The translations under genes were made by a program, and so were the position numbers. DNA of 7,295 nt from JADZAA01 sp039810485 (GTDB lineage: Bacteria > Bacteroidota > Ignavibacteria > Kapaibacteriales > UBA961). Where the stretch lies: NCBI GenBank assembly GCA_039810485.1, contig JBDHXA010000112.1:1-7295 (forward strand). Reading direction: 5' to 3'. Each line of letters opens with the position of its first letter. Position 1 is the first letter of the stretch. Below are positions 1-6,600 of the stretch, piece after piece. The notes under the pieces were generated by a model. It saw only the letters and a list, made by a program, of their open reading frames with translations, made no database searches and was not told the DNA's origin.

Positions 1-10
1 ACGAGTGCGT
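1..10. other. Possible untrimmed 454 MID1 barcode
   Basis: The first ten bases, ACGAGTGCGT, are identical to the Roche/454 multiplex identifier MID1 as I remember it. An exact 10-base match exactly at the edge of the sequence is unlikely by chance. If correct, these bases are synthetic and the true contig begins at about position 11. The match could still be coincidental, and I could not check the list. Confidence 0.45.
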
Positions 11-23
11 TTGTGTATGTTCA

Positions 24-51
24 TTTACAGTATTTTCCTGAATACTGTAAA
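24..51. repeat. Perfect 11-bp inverted repeat (possible operator)
   Basis: TTTACAGTATT (24-34) and AATACTGTAAA (41-51) are exact reverse complements separated by the six bases TTCCTG. Neither side is followed by a T run, so it does not look like an intrinsic terminator on either strand. Its position just upstream of an HTH-regulator frame fits an operator for an autoregulating XRE-type protein, since such proteins bind dyads as dimers. It is not a LexA box: the half-sites have the ACAG...CTGT orientation, whereas LexA sites read CTGT...ACAG. The regulatory role is inference; the dyad itself is directly visible. Confidence 0.5.
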
Positions 52-62
52 CAACGCTAGGA

Positions 63-512
63 ATTCTTACACCTAAGCCTTATGATTTTGAGCCTAAAAC
101 TCTTGGTGAGCATATATTAAAACGCAGGCTTTATCTCAAATTATCTCAACCTCAATTAGCAAAATTATTAGGAGTCGCTCCCGAAACAATTTTGAACTGG
201 GAGTTGAATTACAGAAAACCAAGTATTAATTACGTCGGCAAATTAATTCAGTTTCTTGGTTATGATCCAGAGTTACCAAACCCTAGCTCGATTGCTGACT
301 TGTTGTTGGCCAAGCGCAGAGAATTAGGTTGGACACAGAAAGTTGCTGCCGAGAATCTAGGTGTTGATCCCTGTACGTGGTCAAGTTGGGAGTGTGGCGG
401 GACGATTATGATGTGTGAACATCGGCGATTGGTAGCCTCGTTTCTTGGTATGGCTGAAGAAATCATGAATAAAACCATGAGGAAACAGTGGAAATTTCAG
501 CATGAAAGATAG
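63..512 (+). CDS. Tandem-HTH XRE-family regulator, probably 5'-truncated or start-less
   Basis: Likely a small DNA-binding regulator, but the gene may not be intact. The frame is open from codon 51 (after a TAA at 48-50) to the TAG at 510-512, about 153 codons. Numbering from 51, residues 17-60 form a first HTH (TLGEHILKRR ... LSQPQLAKLLGVAPETILNW) and residues 81-115 a second (IADLLLAKRRELGWTQKVAAENLGV). They are joined by the GKLIQFLGYDP segment typical of a family of 140-160 aa double-HTH proteins. The problem is the start. There is no ATG, GTG or TTG between 51 and 191; TTG at 192 would cut away most of the first HTH, so it is unlikely to be authentic. ATT at 63 gives the family-like N terminus ILTPKPYDFEP but is a rare start without well-spaced Shine-Dalgarno. 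A lost 5' end, a frameshift near 50-74 or a decayed gene are all possible. It converges on livM with 26 bp between the stop codons. Confidence 0.6.
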   Translation: MLTPKPYDFEPKTLGEHILKRRLYLKLSQPQLAKLLGVAPETILNWELNYRKPSINYVGKLIQFLGYDPELPNPSSIADLLLAKRRELGWTQKVAAENLGVDPCTWSSWECGGTIMMCEHRRLVASFLGMAEEIMNKTMRKQWKFQHER

Positions 513-538
513 CATATTGTATTAGGAAGGTTCATTTT

Positions 539-1408
539 TTACTTGTCGAATAGTTCTTTGAATCCGTTCTTTCCAGTTATCATGATAATAATCAGAATGC
601 TTCCATAAATTATTTGACGCATATTAGCGGCTATATCATCAGACATGCCTACAAAGCGAAGAGCTTCTGGAAGTAGAACCAAAAAAATTGAAGCAAAGAA
701 ACTGCCCTTTAAGCTTCCTAACCCACCAATAATAACAATTGAGAGAATAAAAATAGATTCGTTTATTGTGAAACTTGTTGGGTCAATATAGGAAATGTAG
801 TGCGCATACAACGCTCCTGGTATTGCGGCAAACATTGCGCTTATTGTGAATGAGATAGTCTTTGATAAATAAACATTTTTTCCTATACTTTGGCTATAAA
901 TCTCATCCTCACTGATAGCAATCAATATTCTTCCAAAACCTGATTTAGAAATGTTATGTAACATAAACCAGATAACTGAAACAAAGCATAATGAAAGAAT
1001 TAAAAAAGAAATTTTGTCATTCAAATCCATTCCAAAAAAATAAATAGGAGGAATACCGGGGATACCTAAAGGCCCTCTGGTCAGATCAATCCAATTATTC
1101 ATAATGGAAAACAGAATTATTTGAATACCCAGCGTGCATATAATGAAATAATCTTCCACTGTTCTCAAAGCAACAAGAGAAACTACCAACGCAATCATCC
1201 CGCTAATCAACATTGCCAGAGGGATGTTGAGCCAGAAAGAGAAATTATAGTGTGTGCTAAGTATGGCAGTTGTGTAAGCACCGATTCCATAGAAGCCAGC
1301 ATGCGCTAATGAGATAAGCCCGGTATAGCCGGCTGCTAAGTTCAAACTTTGCGTAAGCAAAGTATAAAAGCAAATCAGAAGAACAAGATGTAATGTATAT
1401 TCAATCAT
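539..1408 (-). CDS. livM: Branched-chain amino acid-type ABC permease LivM
   Basis: One of two inner-membrane permease subunits of the HAAT (LivKHMGF-type) importer. The 289-aa protein is almost entirely hydrophobic helices. LivM hallmarks are the N-terminal TGLISLAHAGFYGIGAY block (29-45), TRGPLGIPGIP (110-120), the cytoplasmic coupling region FGRILIAISEDEIYSQSIG (158-176), and GGLGSLKGSFFAS (228-240) followed by LLPEALR. Length is close to the usual 290-330 aa for compact LivM proteins. The ATG at 1408-1406 overlaps the TGA of livH as ATGA, indicating translational coupling and a paired LivH-LivM transmembrane channel. It is the last gene of the operon. I see no convincing hairpin plus T run after its TAA, so the operon terminator is not identified. 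The substrate cannot be read from the permease; amides or urea are alternatives within this family. Confidence 0.92.
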   Translation of the reverse strand: MIEYTLHLVLLICFYTLLTQSLNLAAGYTGLISLAHAGFYGIGAYTTAILSTHYNFSFWLNIPLAMLISGMIALVVSLVALRTVEDYFIICTLGIQIILFSIMNNWIDLTRGPLGIPGIPPIYFFGMDLNDKISFLILSLCFVSVIWFMLHNISKSGFGRILIAISEDEIYSQSIGKNVYLSKTISFTISAMFAAIPGALYAHYISYIDPTSFTINESIFILSIVIIGGLGSLKGSFFASIFLVLLPEALRFVGMSDDIAANMRQIIYGSILIIIMITGKNGFKELFDK

Positions 1409-2289
1409 ACTTCTATTTTTCTTAGTCGTTTGCCGCTAAATCCAAGCGGTTTCCAGATTAAGAATAAAATTAGAATGAGATAAGTTACTGCATCCATCCA
1501 TTTGACATCAATGTAATAAGCAGCCATATGTTGTGCCGTAGCTACTAGCAATGAACCGGCAACTAATCCCGCAGTACTTCCTACCCCTCCAATAATCATT
1601 GCCACTACACCATAAAGTAGCAGATTAAAACCAAAAGTAGGTGTTAAGTGAGTATCCAGTGCGGAGAGAATACCTGCCGTTGCTGCTAATGACGATCCGA
1701 TACCATATGCAATCAAATTGATTTTGTCAGCTGAGATACCGTATATATTGCAGAGCTCAGGGTTGCTTGCGACAGCACGAATAGATTTGCCAGTAACCGT
1801 ATATCGCAGATAAAGATTGATCGACAGAAATAATGAAACTGAGACAATTAAGGTAATAATTTGAACTGTAGTTACATACGCGCCAAAAATATGATTGCCT
1901 ACCTTAACTTCTGAGATGTTAAAGACCTTCGTACCGTCCCCAAAAAAAAGTGAAATGGAGTTTTGCAAAACCACATAGAGACCAATAGAAGCAATTAGGA
2001 AAGCCAATGCTGGAGCATCTCTTTTACGCATTTGTCGATATACTAAAACTTCACAAACCATGCCAACCAAAGTAGCTGCTGCAATCGCTAAAGCCACTGA
2101 GACCGGGAAAGAAATCGAAAGATTATTAGTAAAAAAATAAACGAAATACGCACCGAGAGTGATAATGGCGGCATGCGCCAAATTTGAGAACTTATTTATT
2201 GAAAATAGTATCTTATATAGGAACGATAACAGCAAAAGCAAAGATGCTGTCAGAATGATATTAGCTATTAGTTGCGATAAACTGTCCAA
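1405..2289 (-). CDS. livH: Branched-chain amino acid-type ABC permease LivH, TTG start
   Basis: Second permease subunit of the importer, 294 aa, with roughly eight hydrophobic helices. Family marks are NLAHAAIITLGAY (36-47, equivalent to the usual INFAHGE...GAY), the coupling segment TGKSIRAVASNPELCNIYGI (166-185), GGVGSTAGLVAGSLL (234-248) and the C-terminal WKPLGF (279-284; usually RPxGLFG). TTG at 2289-2287 is the only plausible initiator in the open frame: the next Met is residue 77, beyond the conserved N-terminal motif. Directly upstream in the same frame the codons read ATG TAG GTT TTG, so an ATG at 2298-2296 is followed at once by an amber stop. Either TTG is the natural start, with a cramped AGG only 2 nt before it, or codon 2 of an older ATG start was mutated. 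It follows the livK stop by 24 nt and overlaps livM. Confidence 0.9.
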   Translation of the reverse strand: MDSLSQLIANIILTASLLLLLSFLYKILFSINKFSNLAHAAIITLGAYFVYFFTNNLSISFPVSVALAIAAATLVGMVCEVLVYRQMRKRDAPALAFLIASIGLYVVLQNSISLFFGDGTKVFNISEVKVGNHIFGAYVTTVQIITLIVSVSLFLSINLYLRYTVTGKSIRAVASNPELCNIYGISADKINLIAYGIGSSLAATAGILSALDTHLTPTFGFNLLLYGVVAMIIGGVGSTAGLVAGSLLVATAQHMAAYYIDVKWMDAVTYLILILFLIWKPLGFSGKRLRKIEV

Positions 2290-2298
2290 AACCTACAT
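2287..2298 (-). promoter_or_regulatory. ATG-TAG start-stop just before the livH TTG start
   Basis: On the minus strand the bases read ATG TAG GTT TTG, all in the livH frame. The ATG is therefore a one-codon start-stop element ending six bases before the TTG that opens livH. A purine-rich GAGTGAAG at the end of livK lies upstream of this ATG. A single-base change of TAG to CAG or AAG would give livH an ordinary ATG start. It may be a real reinitiation arrangement, a nonsense mutation or a base-call error; sequence alone cannot decide. Confidence 0.4.
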
Positions 2299-2313
2299 TT
2301 TTAAAATTGAACT

Positions 2314-3450
2314 TCACTCAAGCAATGTAAATTGACCATTCTTGAGAATTTTAATGATGGCTGGTTTTGTTACATCACCGTTGTGATCAAAAGTAGTTAA
2401 TCCTGCAACGCCAGGGTAATCTTTGATTGAATCATAAAGATAAGTTTTAATTTGTTCTCCACTTCCATCTGTATTAGCGATTGCTAGCACACCGATATTA
2501 ACTGCATCATAGGTATTCGCTGCAAACATCTCACTATCCGATCCGTATTTTTCTTTATATTCGGCATTAAATTGTTTTGAAAGTACATCATTGGGATCAT
2601 ATTTGGCGATAGAGTAAATGATACCCTCTGCCGATTTTCCAGCAATTTCAAGAAATTCAGGAGCTTCGATTGGATTGGCGCTAAACCATTGAGGCATAAA
2701 GTTTTGCTCATAGGATTGCTTTAATAAAATTCCTCCCTCTTTGGCATACGCAATCAAGTAGATGGCCTGAATGTTATTGTCTTTGAGCTTTCTTACCATT
2801 GACTTGAAATTCGTCTGGTTTTGTTCAAATCCTTCTTCTAAAAGAATCTTACCACCATGTGCTTCGAATGCGGATTGAAAAATGCTTGCGTATCCTTTTC
2901 CGTATTCGTTATTGATATATAACACTCCAATTTCTTTAATATTGCGTTTCAATGCGATAAAGTTAGCAATCGCATCAACTTCCAATTTCCCGCTTAACCT
3001 ATTTCTGAAAATATAATCACCGGCATCCGTAATATTTGGACTGCCGGTACCACTTGTCAATAACACTGTCTTTGTTGTATTTGCAATCGGAGCAGCTGCC
3101 ATTACTGCACTACTGGAATTAAAACCAATCACCAGGGCCACTTTATCGCTGTCAATTAATTTTCTGAATGCAGAGACATTTTTGTTTACATCCGAACCAC
3201 CATCTTCTATCAGCAAAGAAACCTTTCTTCCATTTATTCCGCCATGATTATTGATGTTGTCAATCGCAAGTGAAGCGCCATTTTGTGACCATTTACCCAT
3301 ATAAGCTAGAGTGCCGGTCAGATCAAAAATCGCACCTATTTTGATATCGCCTTTTCTTTCGGGTGACTTCTCAGTTTGGGTGCAGGAGATGAAAAGAATA
3401 ACAATTACCAGTACAGATAACTTAGTTAAAATTTTGGGATACAGCTTCAT
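2314..3450 (-). CDS. livK: Lipoprotein substrate-binding protein of HAAT ABC importer (LivK-like)
   Basis: Extracytoplasmic receptor of the importer, 378 aa, of the Peripla_BP_6 / LivJK type I fold. Residues 1-22 are a signal peptide (basic start, then VLVIVILFIS), and C23 follows as a lipobox cysteine (FISC). The protein is probably lipidated; residue +2 is Thr, not Asp, so there is no classical inner-membrane retention signal. Fold marks are KIGAIFDLTGTLAYMG (37-52), IEDGGSD (81-87), GFNSSSAVMAAAPIA (109-123), TSGTGSPNITDAGDYIFR (132-149), YINNEYGKGYASIF (178-191), ANTYDAV (311-317) and FDHNGDV (354-360). Gram-negative LivJ/LivK proteins are usually soluble periplasmic proteins, so the lipid anchor is slightly unusual. 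The ATG overlaps the stop of the upstream two-TM gene as ATGA (3447-3450), tying their synthesis together. The ligand is unknown: branched-chain or other amino acids, amides and urea are all known for the family. Confidence 0.92.
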   Translation of the reverse strand: MKLYPKILTKLSVLVIVILFISCTQTEKSPERKGDIKIGAIFDLTGTLAYMGKWSQNGASLAIDNINNHGGINGRKVSLLIEDGGSDVNKNVSAFRKLIDSDKVALVIGFNSSSAVMAAAPIANTTKTVLLTSGTGSPNITDAGDYIFRNRLSGKLEVDAIANFIALKRNIKEIGVLYINNEYGKGYASIFQSAFEAHGGKILLEEGFEQNQTNFKSMVRKLKDNNIQAIYLIAYAKEGGILLKQSYEQNFMPQWFSANPIEAPEFLEIAGKSAEGIIYSIAKYDPNDVLSKQFNAEYKEKYGSDSEMFAANTYDAVNIGVLAIANTDGSGEQIKTYLYDSIKDYPGVAGLTTFDHNGDVTKPAIIKILKNGQFTLLE

Positions 3451-4307
3451 TTGTGTAAATTCTTTTTAGTAGTAGATTTGTCAGTCCATATGTTCATAAA
3501 CCGAGTCATAAAAAACTTCAACACTAATTCCCCTAACTCTGTATTTTCTGGAACGTATAGTTGACGAGAGTCTGTCGTTAATTTACCTTTTTGGTAAAAA
3601 CTAATGTATGCCATTCCATCAAGATAATACATCGAGAATAATGGCGCTTCTTTGTAATAACGTAGGTCTATTCTATCGTTGCATATTTTTAGACTACTAC
3701 AGATTTCTTTAAGAGAAGCCTCTAATTTTTCGTGAGTCACTTCTATTTCTTCTTTAAGCTCGGAAGTGGCTTTTGATATTTCTTCTTTATTTTTTAAATC
3801 CGGCGCTAATTGCGACGCGCGAAGTTCTATATCATCTGATGATTCTTTTGTGCCTGGATCAAATAACAAAATTTTCACTTTAAATTCGCTATTGTTGTCA
3901 AGCGCAGTCTTTAAGCTTGTTTCAAAATCAGTTAACTTTTTGTTTAAAATTGTTTTTAAATAAATATCATAAAGAATAAGCTCATTTTTACCTTCTTTAA
4001 TAGATTTAATAATTTTATCCAATGGTAATTTTTCAGGATCTGAGATTCCACTATTTAACTTATCTAATCCGTGCTCAATTAACAAAAAAAGAAAAAGTAC
4101 TCCAGAAAATTCAATTGCAAAGTGAAGAAGGAGCTTTTTATTTTCTATATTCTCCTTCGTATTATCCATGTTATAGGAAAATATGAGTAATCCAATGATA
4201 AAAGAGGATAGTATTAATATTCTAAGCCAATGATTCTGGAAAGTTTCTCTGACACTAACATTAAGATCCGACCAACTTTCTTTCCACGATTTGAAATTAG
4301 AAAACAT
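3447..4307 (-). CDS. Two-TM membrane protein with cytosolic PLD-like or DUF-type domain, function unknown
   Basis: I do not recognise this 286-aa protein with confidence. A basic and aromatic N terminus precedes TM1 (about 28-46, LRILILSSFIIGLLIF) and TM2 (about 58-78, KLLLHFAIEFSGVLFLFLLI), with a short polar loop between them. This predicts both termini in the cytosol and a soluble region of about 200 residues. That region contains ELILYDIYLKTIL (109-121), VKILLFDPGT (144-153), a Lys/Glu-rich probably coiled-coil stretch (172-203) and IDLRYYKEAPLFSMYYLDG (213-231), then a C-terminal FFMTRFMNIW. The strand-DPGT, Arg, helix, RYY-x-P arrangement recalls degenerate PLD-like domains found in prokaryotic regulatory or conflict proteins, but no HKD catalytic motif is present. 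It follows the oxidase-like gene by 25 nt and overlaps livK as ATGA. It may be a membrane scaffold or sensor for the transporter. It is among the most AT-rich genes of the window. Confidence 0.75.
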   Translation of the reverse strand: MFSNFKSWKESWSDLNVSVRETFQNHWLRILILSSFIIGLLIFSYNMDNTKENIENKKLLLHFAIEFSGVLFLFLLIEHGLDKLNSGISDPEKLPLDKIIKSIKEGKNELILYDIYLKTILNKKLTDFETSLKTALDNNSEFKVKILLFDPGTKESSDDIELRASQLAPDLKNKEEISKATSELKEEIEVTHEKLEASLKEICSSLKICNDRIDLRYYKEAPLFSMYYLDGMAYISFYQKGKLTTDSRQLYVPENTELGELVLKFFMTRFMNIWTDKSTTKKNLHK

Positions 4308-4332
4308 AATTATTAAGCAAATTGATTTATTC

Positions 4333-5088
4333 TTATATTGATTGAAGCTTTTCTTTCAAGGCAATCCACATCGTACTTTGAGCAGCAAGAAGCTTATTGA
4401 TTGTAGCGATTGCCGTTTCAATATCCTTAAAAGTTTTGCATTGCTGAAATAAACAATATTTTGCTTCATCGGCATGCCTTTCTTCAAGCCCATCAAGATG
4501 GCAATGAAAGTATTCGGTTATTTCCCGATACTCTTTGTTGGAATAATAGCTCCGATAAGGTTCAAAAAATGATTTCATAAATATCGCTAACATTGCTGTT
4601 GCTGCAGCTTCTTGGGCGTAATTTGCAGCTAAAACTTCTATATGATTTAAGCTTTCGTATAACGCATATTGAATTTTTCTCAATTCTTTGGTTTCTGCTA
4701 ATACATTGGGTGAATTTAAACTATCGCGTAATGAAATTCCTTGAATCCCGAATATTCTTTCGGAATGCCGGTTATGAGAATATAAAAGAAGCTCTGGATG
4801 AGATTTTCGATCGATGTTTGAACCGGATTCTTCGTAGCAGTTGTTGCCAGCACTTCTTAACGTTATGAAATCTTCGTGTCGTTTTGCGGAAATGATTACT
4901 TTGGCGACGCACTCTATGGTTTCATAAGTCCTGAAAAAATAATTGTCTCGATAAAGTAAGAATTGCAGTTTTGTCCAACCTGCTTTTGATTTTTCTTCTA
5001 AGTATTGGAACAATACATTGCTCTTCGTTTCGTAGCTGGCAATCGCTTGTTGAATTTGTAAATTGAATTGATTGTTAAAAATTTCCAT
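4333..5088 (-). CDS. Heme-oxygenase-fold diiron oxidase-like protein (HDO / iron-containing redox enzyme)
   Basis: Predicted soluble, all-alpha 251-aa enzyme without signal peptide or TM helix. It resembles the heme-oxygenase-like diiron oxidase/oxygenase superfamily (CADD, UndA, BesC and SznF types; DUF3865-like). Candidate metal ligands occur in the family order: E86 or E87 in CYEESG, then H97 in the characteristic SHPELL; E160 in NYAQEAAATAM; then H195/H197, E202/E203 and H205 in YFHCHLDGLEERHADEA. The last group is spaced H-x4-E-x2-H, one residue longer than the H-x3-D-x2-H I recall for CADD, so ligand assignment is tentative. Known relatives use O2 to cleave, desaturate or N-oxidise amino acids or small acids. 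The gene lies 7 nt after livF and 25 nt before the two-TM gene, embedded in the importer operon, so a substrate delivered by the transporter is a natural guess. A TenA/PqqC-like non-metal relative is the main alternative. Confidence 0.72.
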   Translation of the reverse strand: MEIFNNQFNLQIQQAIASYETKSNVLFQYLEEKSKAGWTKLQFLLYRDNYFFRTYETIECVAKVIISAKRHEDFITLRSAGNNCYEESGSNIDRKSHPELLLYSHNRHSERIFGIQGISLRDSLNSPNVLAETKELRKIQYALYESLNHIEVLAANYAQEAAATAMLAIFMKSFFEPYRSYYSNKEYREITEYFHCHLDGLEERHADEAKYCLFQQCKTFKDIETAIATINKLLAAQSTMWIALKEKLQSI

Positions 5089-5095
5089 TTTCTAT

Positions 5096-5797
5096 TTAAA
5101 CAAAAATAGGATGTAATTTATGAATATCAAATGGTTGATTTATCTCTATTTCAGTAAAAACTCTACCCAGTTTTAAACCGATTAATTTGGTTGCGATAGT
5201 AATGCATTCTTTTACACGATGTTCGATAATCATTAAGGTGATGTCACCTTTTTTATTGATTTCTTGCAGGCTTCCAATAACAAATGCAATATTTTGTGGA
5301 GATAGTCCGTTAAGCGGTTCATCAATTAGTAGTAATTTTGGTTGATGCAATGTTGCCATTGCCAAGGTAAGCAACTGACGTTCACCGCCGCTTAGTTTCA
5401 TAGGTATTCGTTGTAAGTGCGGCACGAGCATTGAGAATTGAGTGAGAACATTTTCAATGCGAGGCTTCAATAACTTTGGAGCAAGAGCTAAGCCTGCCAT
5501 TTCTAAATTCTCTTTTACTGTAAGATCTTCAAATAGATTATTTTTTTGCGGAATATAAAGTAAGCCTTTGTTTAAGAGAGAAGCAGTGGGTTTGCCAGTG
5601 ATGTTTTCATCTTCCAGCCAGATCTTGCCGTTTCCCCATGGGGGCAATATACCGTAAATAGTTTTGAGCAAGGTAGATTTCCCACTGCCATTGCTTCCAG
5701 CAAGTAATATTATCTCTCCTTGTTTTACTTCAAACGAGACGTCAAAGAGAATTTGTTTCTTACCATAACCGGTTGATAGGTTATCCACTTTCAGCAT
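5096..5797 (-). CDS. livF: Branched-chain amino acid-type ABC ATPase LivF
   Basis: Cytosolic ATP-binding subunit, 233 aa, the usual length for LivF. All motifs are intact: Walker A GSNGSGKST (34-42), Q-loop Q84 in YIPQKNNLF, the signature LSGGERQLL (135-143), Walker B KLLLIDEP with catalytic E160, D-loop NGLSP (163-167) and H-loop H193 in MIIEHRV. LSGGERQ together with the short C-terminal tail distinguishes it from LivG. With LivG it forms the nucleotide-binding dimer that drives LivH-LivM. Its ATG follows the livG stop after 4 nt, and the oxidase-like gene starts 7 nt after its own stop, so all three are almost certainly cotranscribed. Confidence 0.94.
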   Translation of the reverse strand: MLKVDNLSTGYGKKQILFDVSFEVKQGEIILLAGSNGSGKSTLLKTIYGILPPWGNGKIWLEDENITGKPTASLLNKGLLYIPQKNNLFEDLTVKENLEMAGLALAPKLLKPRIENVLTQFSMLVPHLQRIPMKLSGGERQLLTLAMATLHQPKLLLIDEPLNGLSPQNIAFVIGSLQEINKKGDITLMIIEHRVKECITIATKLIGLKLGRVFTEIEINQPFDIHKLHPIFV

Positions 5798-5801
5798 TGC
5801 G

Positions 5802-6551
5802 TTAAACGTAAGCTTCCATTGCTTGCGTGTCTGCCTTTAGTTCTTCTATATTGTTAAAGGTTGATATTATTCCGTTGTGTAGAAAAAAAATCGTATCTGC
5901 CACGTGAGAAATAAAATCAGTGTTATGCTCAATTAACAAAATGGTTTTGTGCTGATTCTTCAGTTGTTTTAGAAGCATAGTAATTTTATATAGATATTCA
6001 GGCTGAACTCCGGCCGCGGGTTCGTCCAGTAACAGGAAAGGAGCGCCGTTAGCCATGCAGCAAGACAAAGTAAGTAATTTTTGTTGCCCGTAGGAAATTT
6101 CACCCGCAAGTGAGTGTTGCACTTCGTGCAGAAAAAACTGTTCAATGATTTCGTCAGCTTCTTTTTCTAATTTACGGTTAAAATCACGATGAAAACTGTT
6201 TGGCAATAGGGCTCTAAGCCAATTGTCAGTGGGGTTGTTTTTCATGGCGAGTATGATATTTTGCTTAACTGAAAGCTTTGTGACTAAACGAAGATCTTGA
6301 AATGTTCTTCCGATTCCAAGTCTGTTAATCCGGTAAGGTTGCAGATTGGTGATATTGGATTCGCGAAATAGAATGCTTCCCTTTGATATCTTATTAAAAC
6401 CACTAATAATGTTTAAGAGAGTTGTTTTGCCGGCACCATTACTTCCCATTAATGCATAGATTTTTCCTGAATCCAGGGATAGCGTTAAATTATTAAATAT
6501 CTGTCTTTCTGTGGAAAAACCAAAACTGATATTTTTTATTTTCAATGCCAT
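5802..6551 (-). CDS. livG: Branched-chain amino acid-type ABC ATPase LivG
   Basis: ATP-binding subunit, 249 aa, first gene of the operon. Motifs are Walker A GSNGAGKTT (36-44), the LivG-typical GIGRTFQDLRL with Q-loop Q85 (79-89), the signature ISYGQQKLL (152-160, the LivG form SYGQQ rather than LSGGE), Walker B PFLLLDEPAAGV with E177 (171-182) and H-loop H209 in LLIEHNTDF. All residues needed for ATP hydrolysis are present. The ATG at 6551-6549 is chosen because the N-terminal MALKIKNISFGF strand begins where the family normally does; no strong Shine-Dalgarno is visible before it (GGTTTGCTAG). The gene order G-F-x-x-K-H-M differs from livKHMGF of E. coli, with the ATPases first and two accessory genes splitting the set. 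Confidence 0.94.
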   Translation of the reverse strand: MALKIKNISFGFSTERQIFNNLTLSLDSGKIYALMGSNGAGKTTLLNIISGFNKISKGSILFRESNITNLQPYRINRLGIGRTFQDLRLVTKLSVKQNIILAMKNNPTDNWLRALLPNSFHRDFNRKLEKEADEIIEQFFLHEVQHSLAGEISYGQQKLLTLSCCMANGAPFLLLDEPAAGVQPEYLYKITMLLKQLKNQHKTILLIEHNTDFISHVADTIFFLHNGIISTFNNIEELKADTQAMEAYV

Positions 6552-6571
6552 CTAGCAAACCGGAATACAAA

Positions 6572-6600
6572 TTGAGTTTAGATTCTTTTTATCTTATAAT
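6572..6600 (+). promoter_or_regulatory. Sigma-70-like promoter motif pointing rightward
   Basis: TTGAGT (6572-6577) and a perfect TATAAT (6595-6600) are separated by 17 bases, the ideal spacing; four of six -35 bases and six of six -10 bases match consensus. It faces away from livG and would start a transcript near 6607 running antisense to the 3' end of comM, with no ORF to serve. In AT-rich DNA such matches arise by chance, so function is unproven. Confidence 0.3.

Noticed and set aside
1..60. Short open frame from the left edge ending at TAG 58-60, as a possible tail of an upstream gene
   Set aside because: Only 19 codons, no recognisable motif, overlaps the dyad, and the first ten bases may be adaptor.
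17..76. ATG at 17 opening a 19-codon frame ending at TAA 74-76
   Set aside because: Too short and spans the inverted repeat; useful only as a possible frameshifted start of the HTH gene.
513..538. Bidirectional terminator between the HTH gene and livM
   Set aside because: These 26 bases show a T run but no inverted repeat able to form a stem.
2484..2711. Minus-strand 75-codon frame within livK
   Set aside because: Out-of-frame shadow of livK with no independent signal.
4593..4868. Plus-strand open frame of 91 codons opposite the HDO-like gene
   Set aside because: It is antisense to a protein with coherent family motifs, and its translation shows no domain or good ribosome binding site.
5634..5645. 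CCCCATGGGG palindrome
   Set aside because: Lies inside livF and encodes ordinary residues (PPWGN region); a chance coding palindrome.
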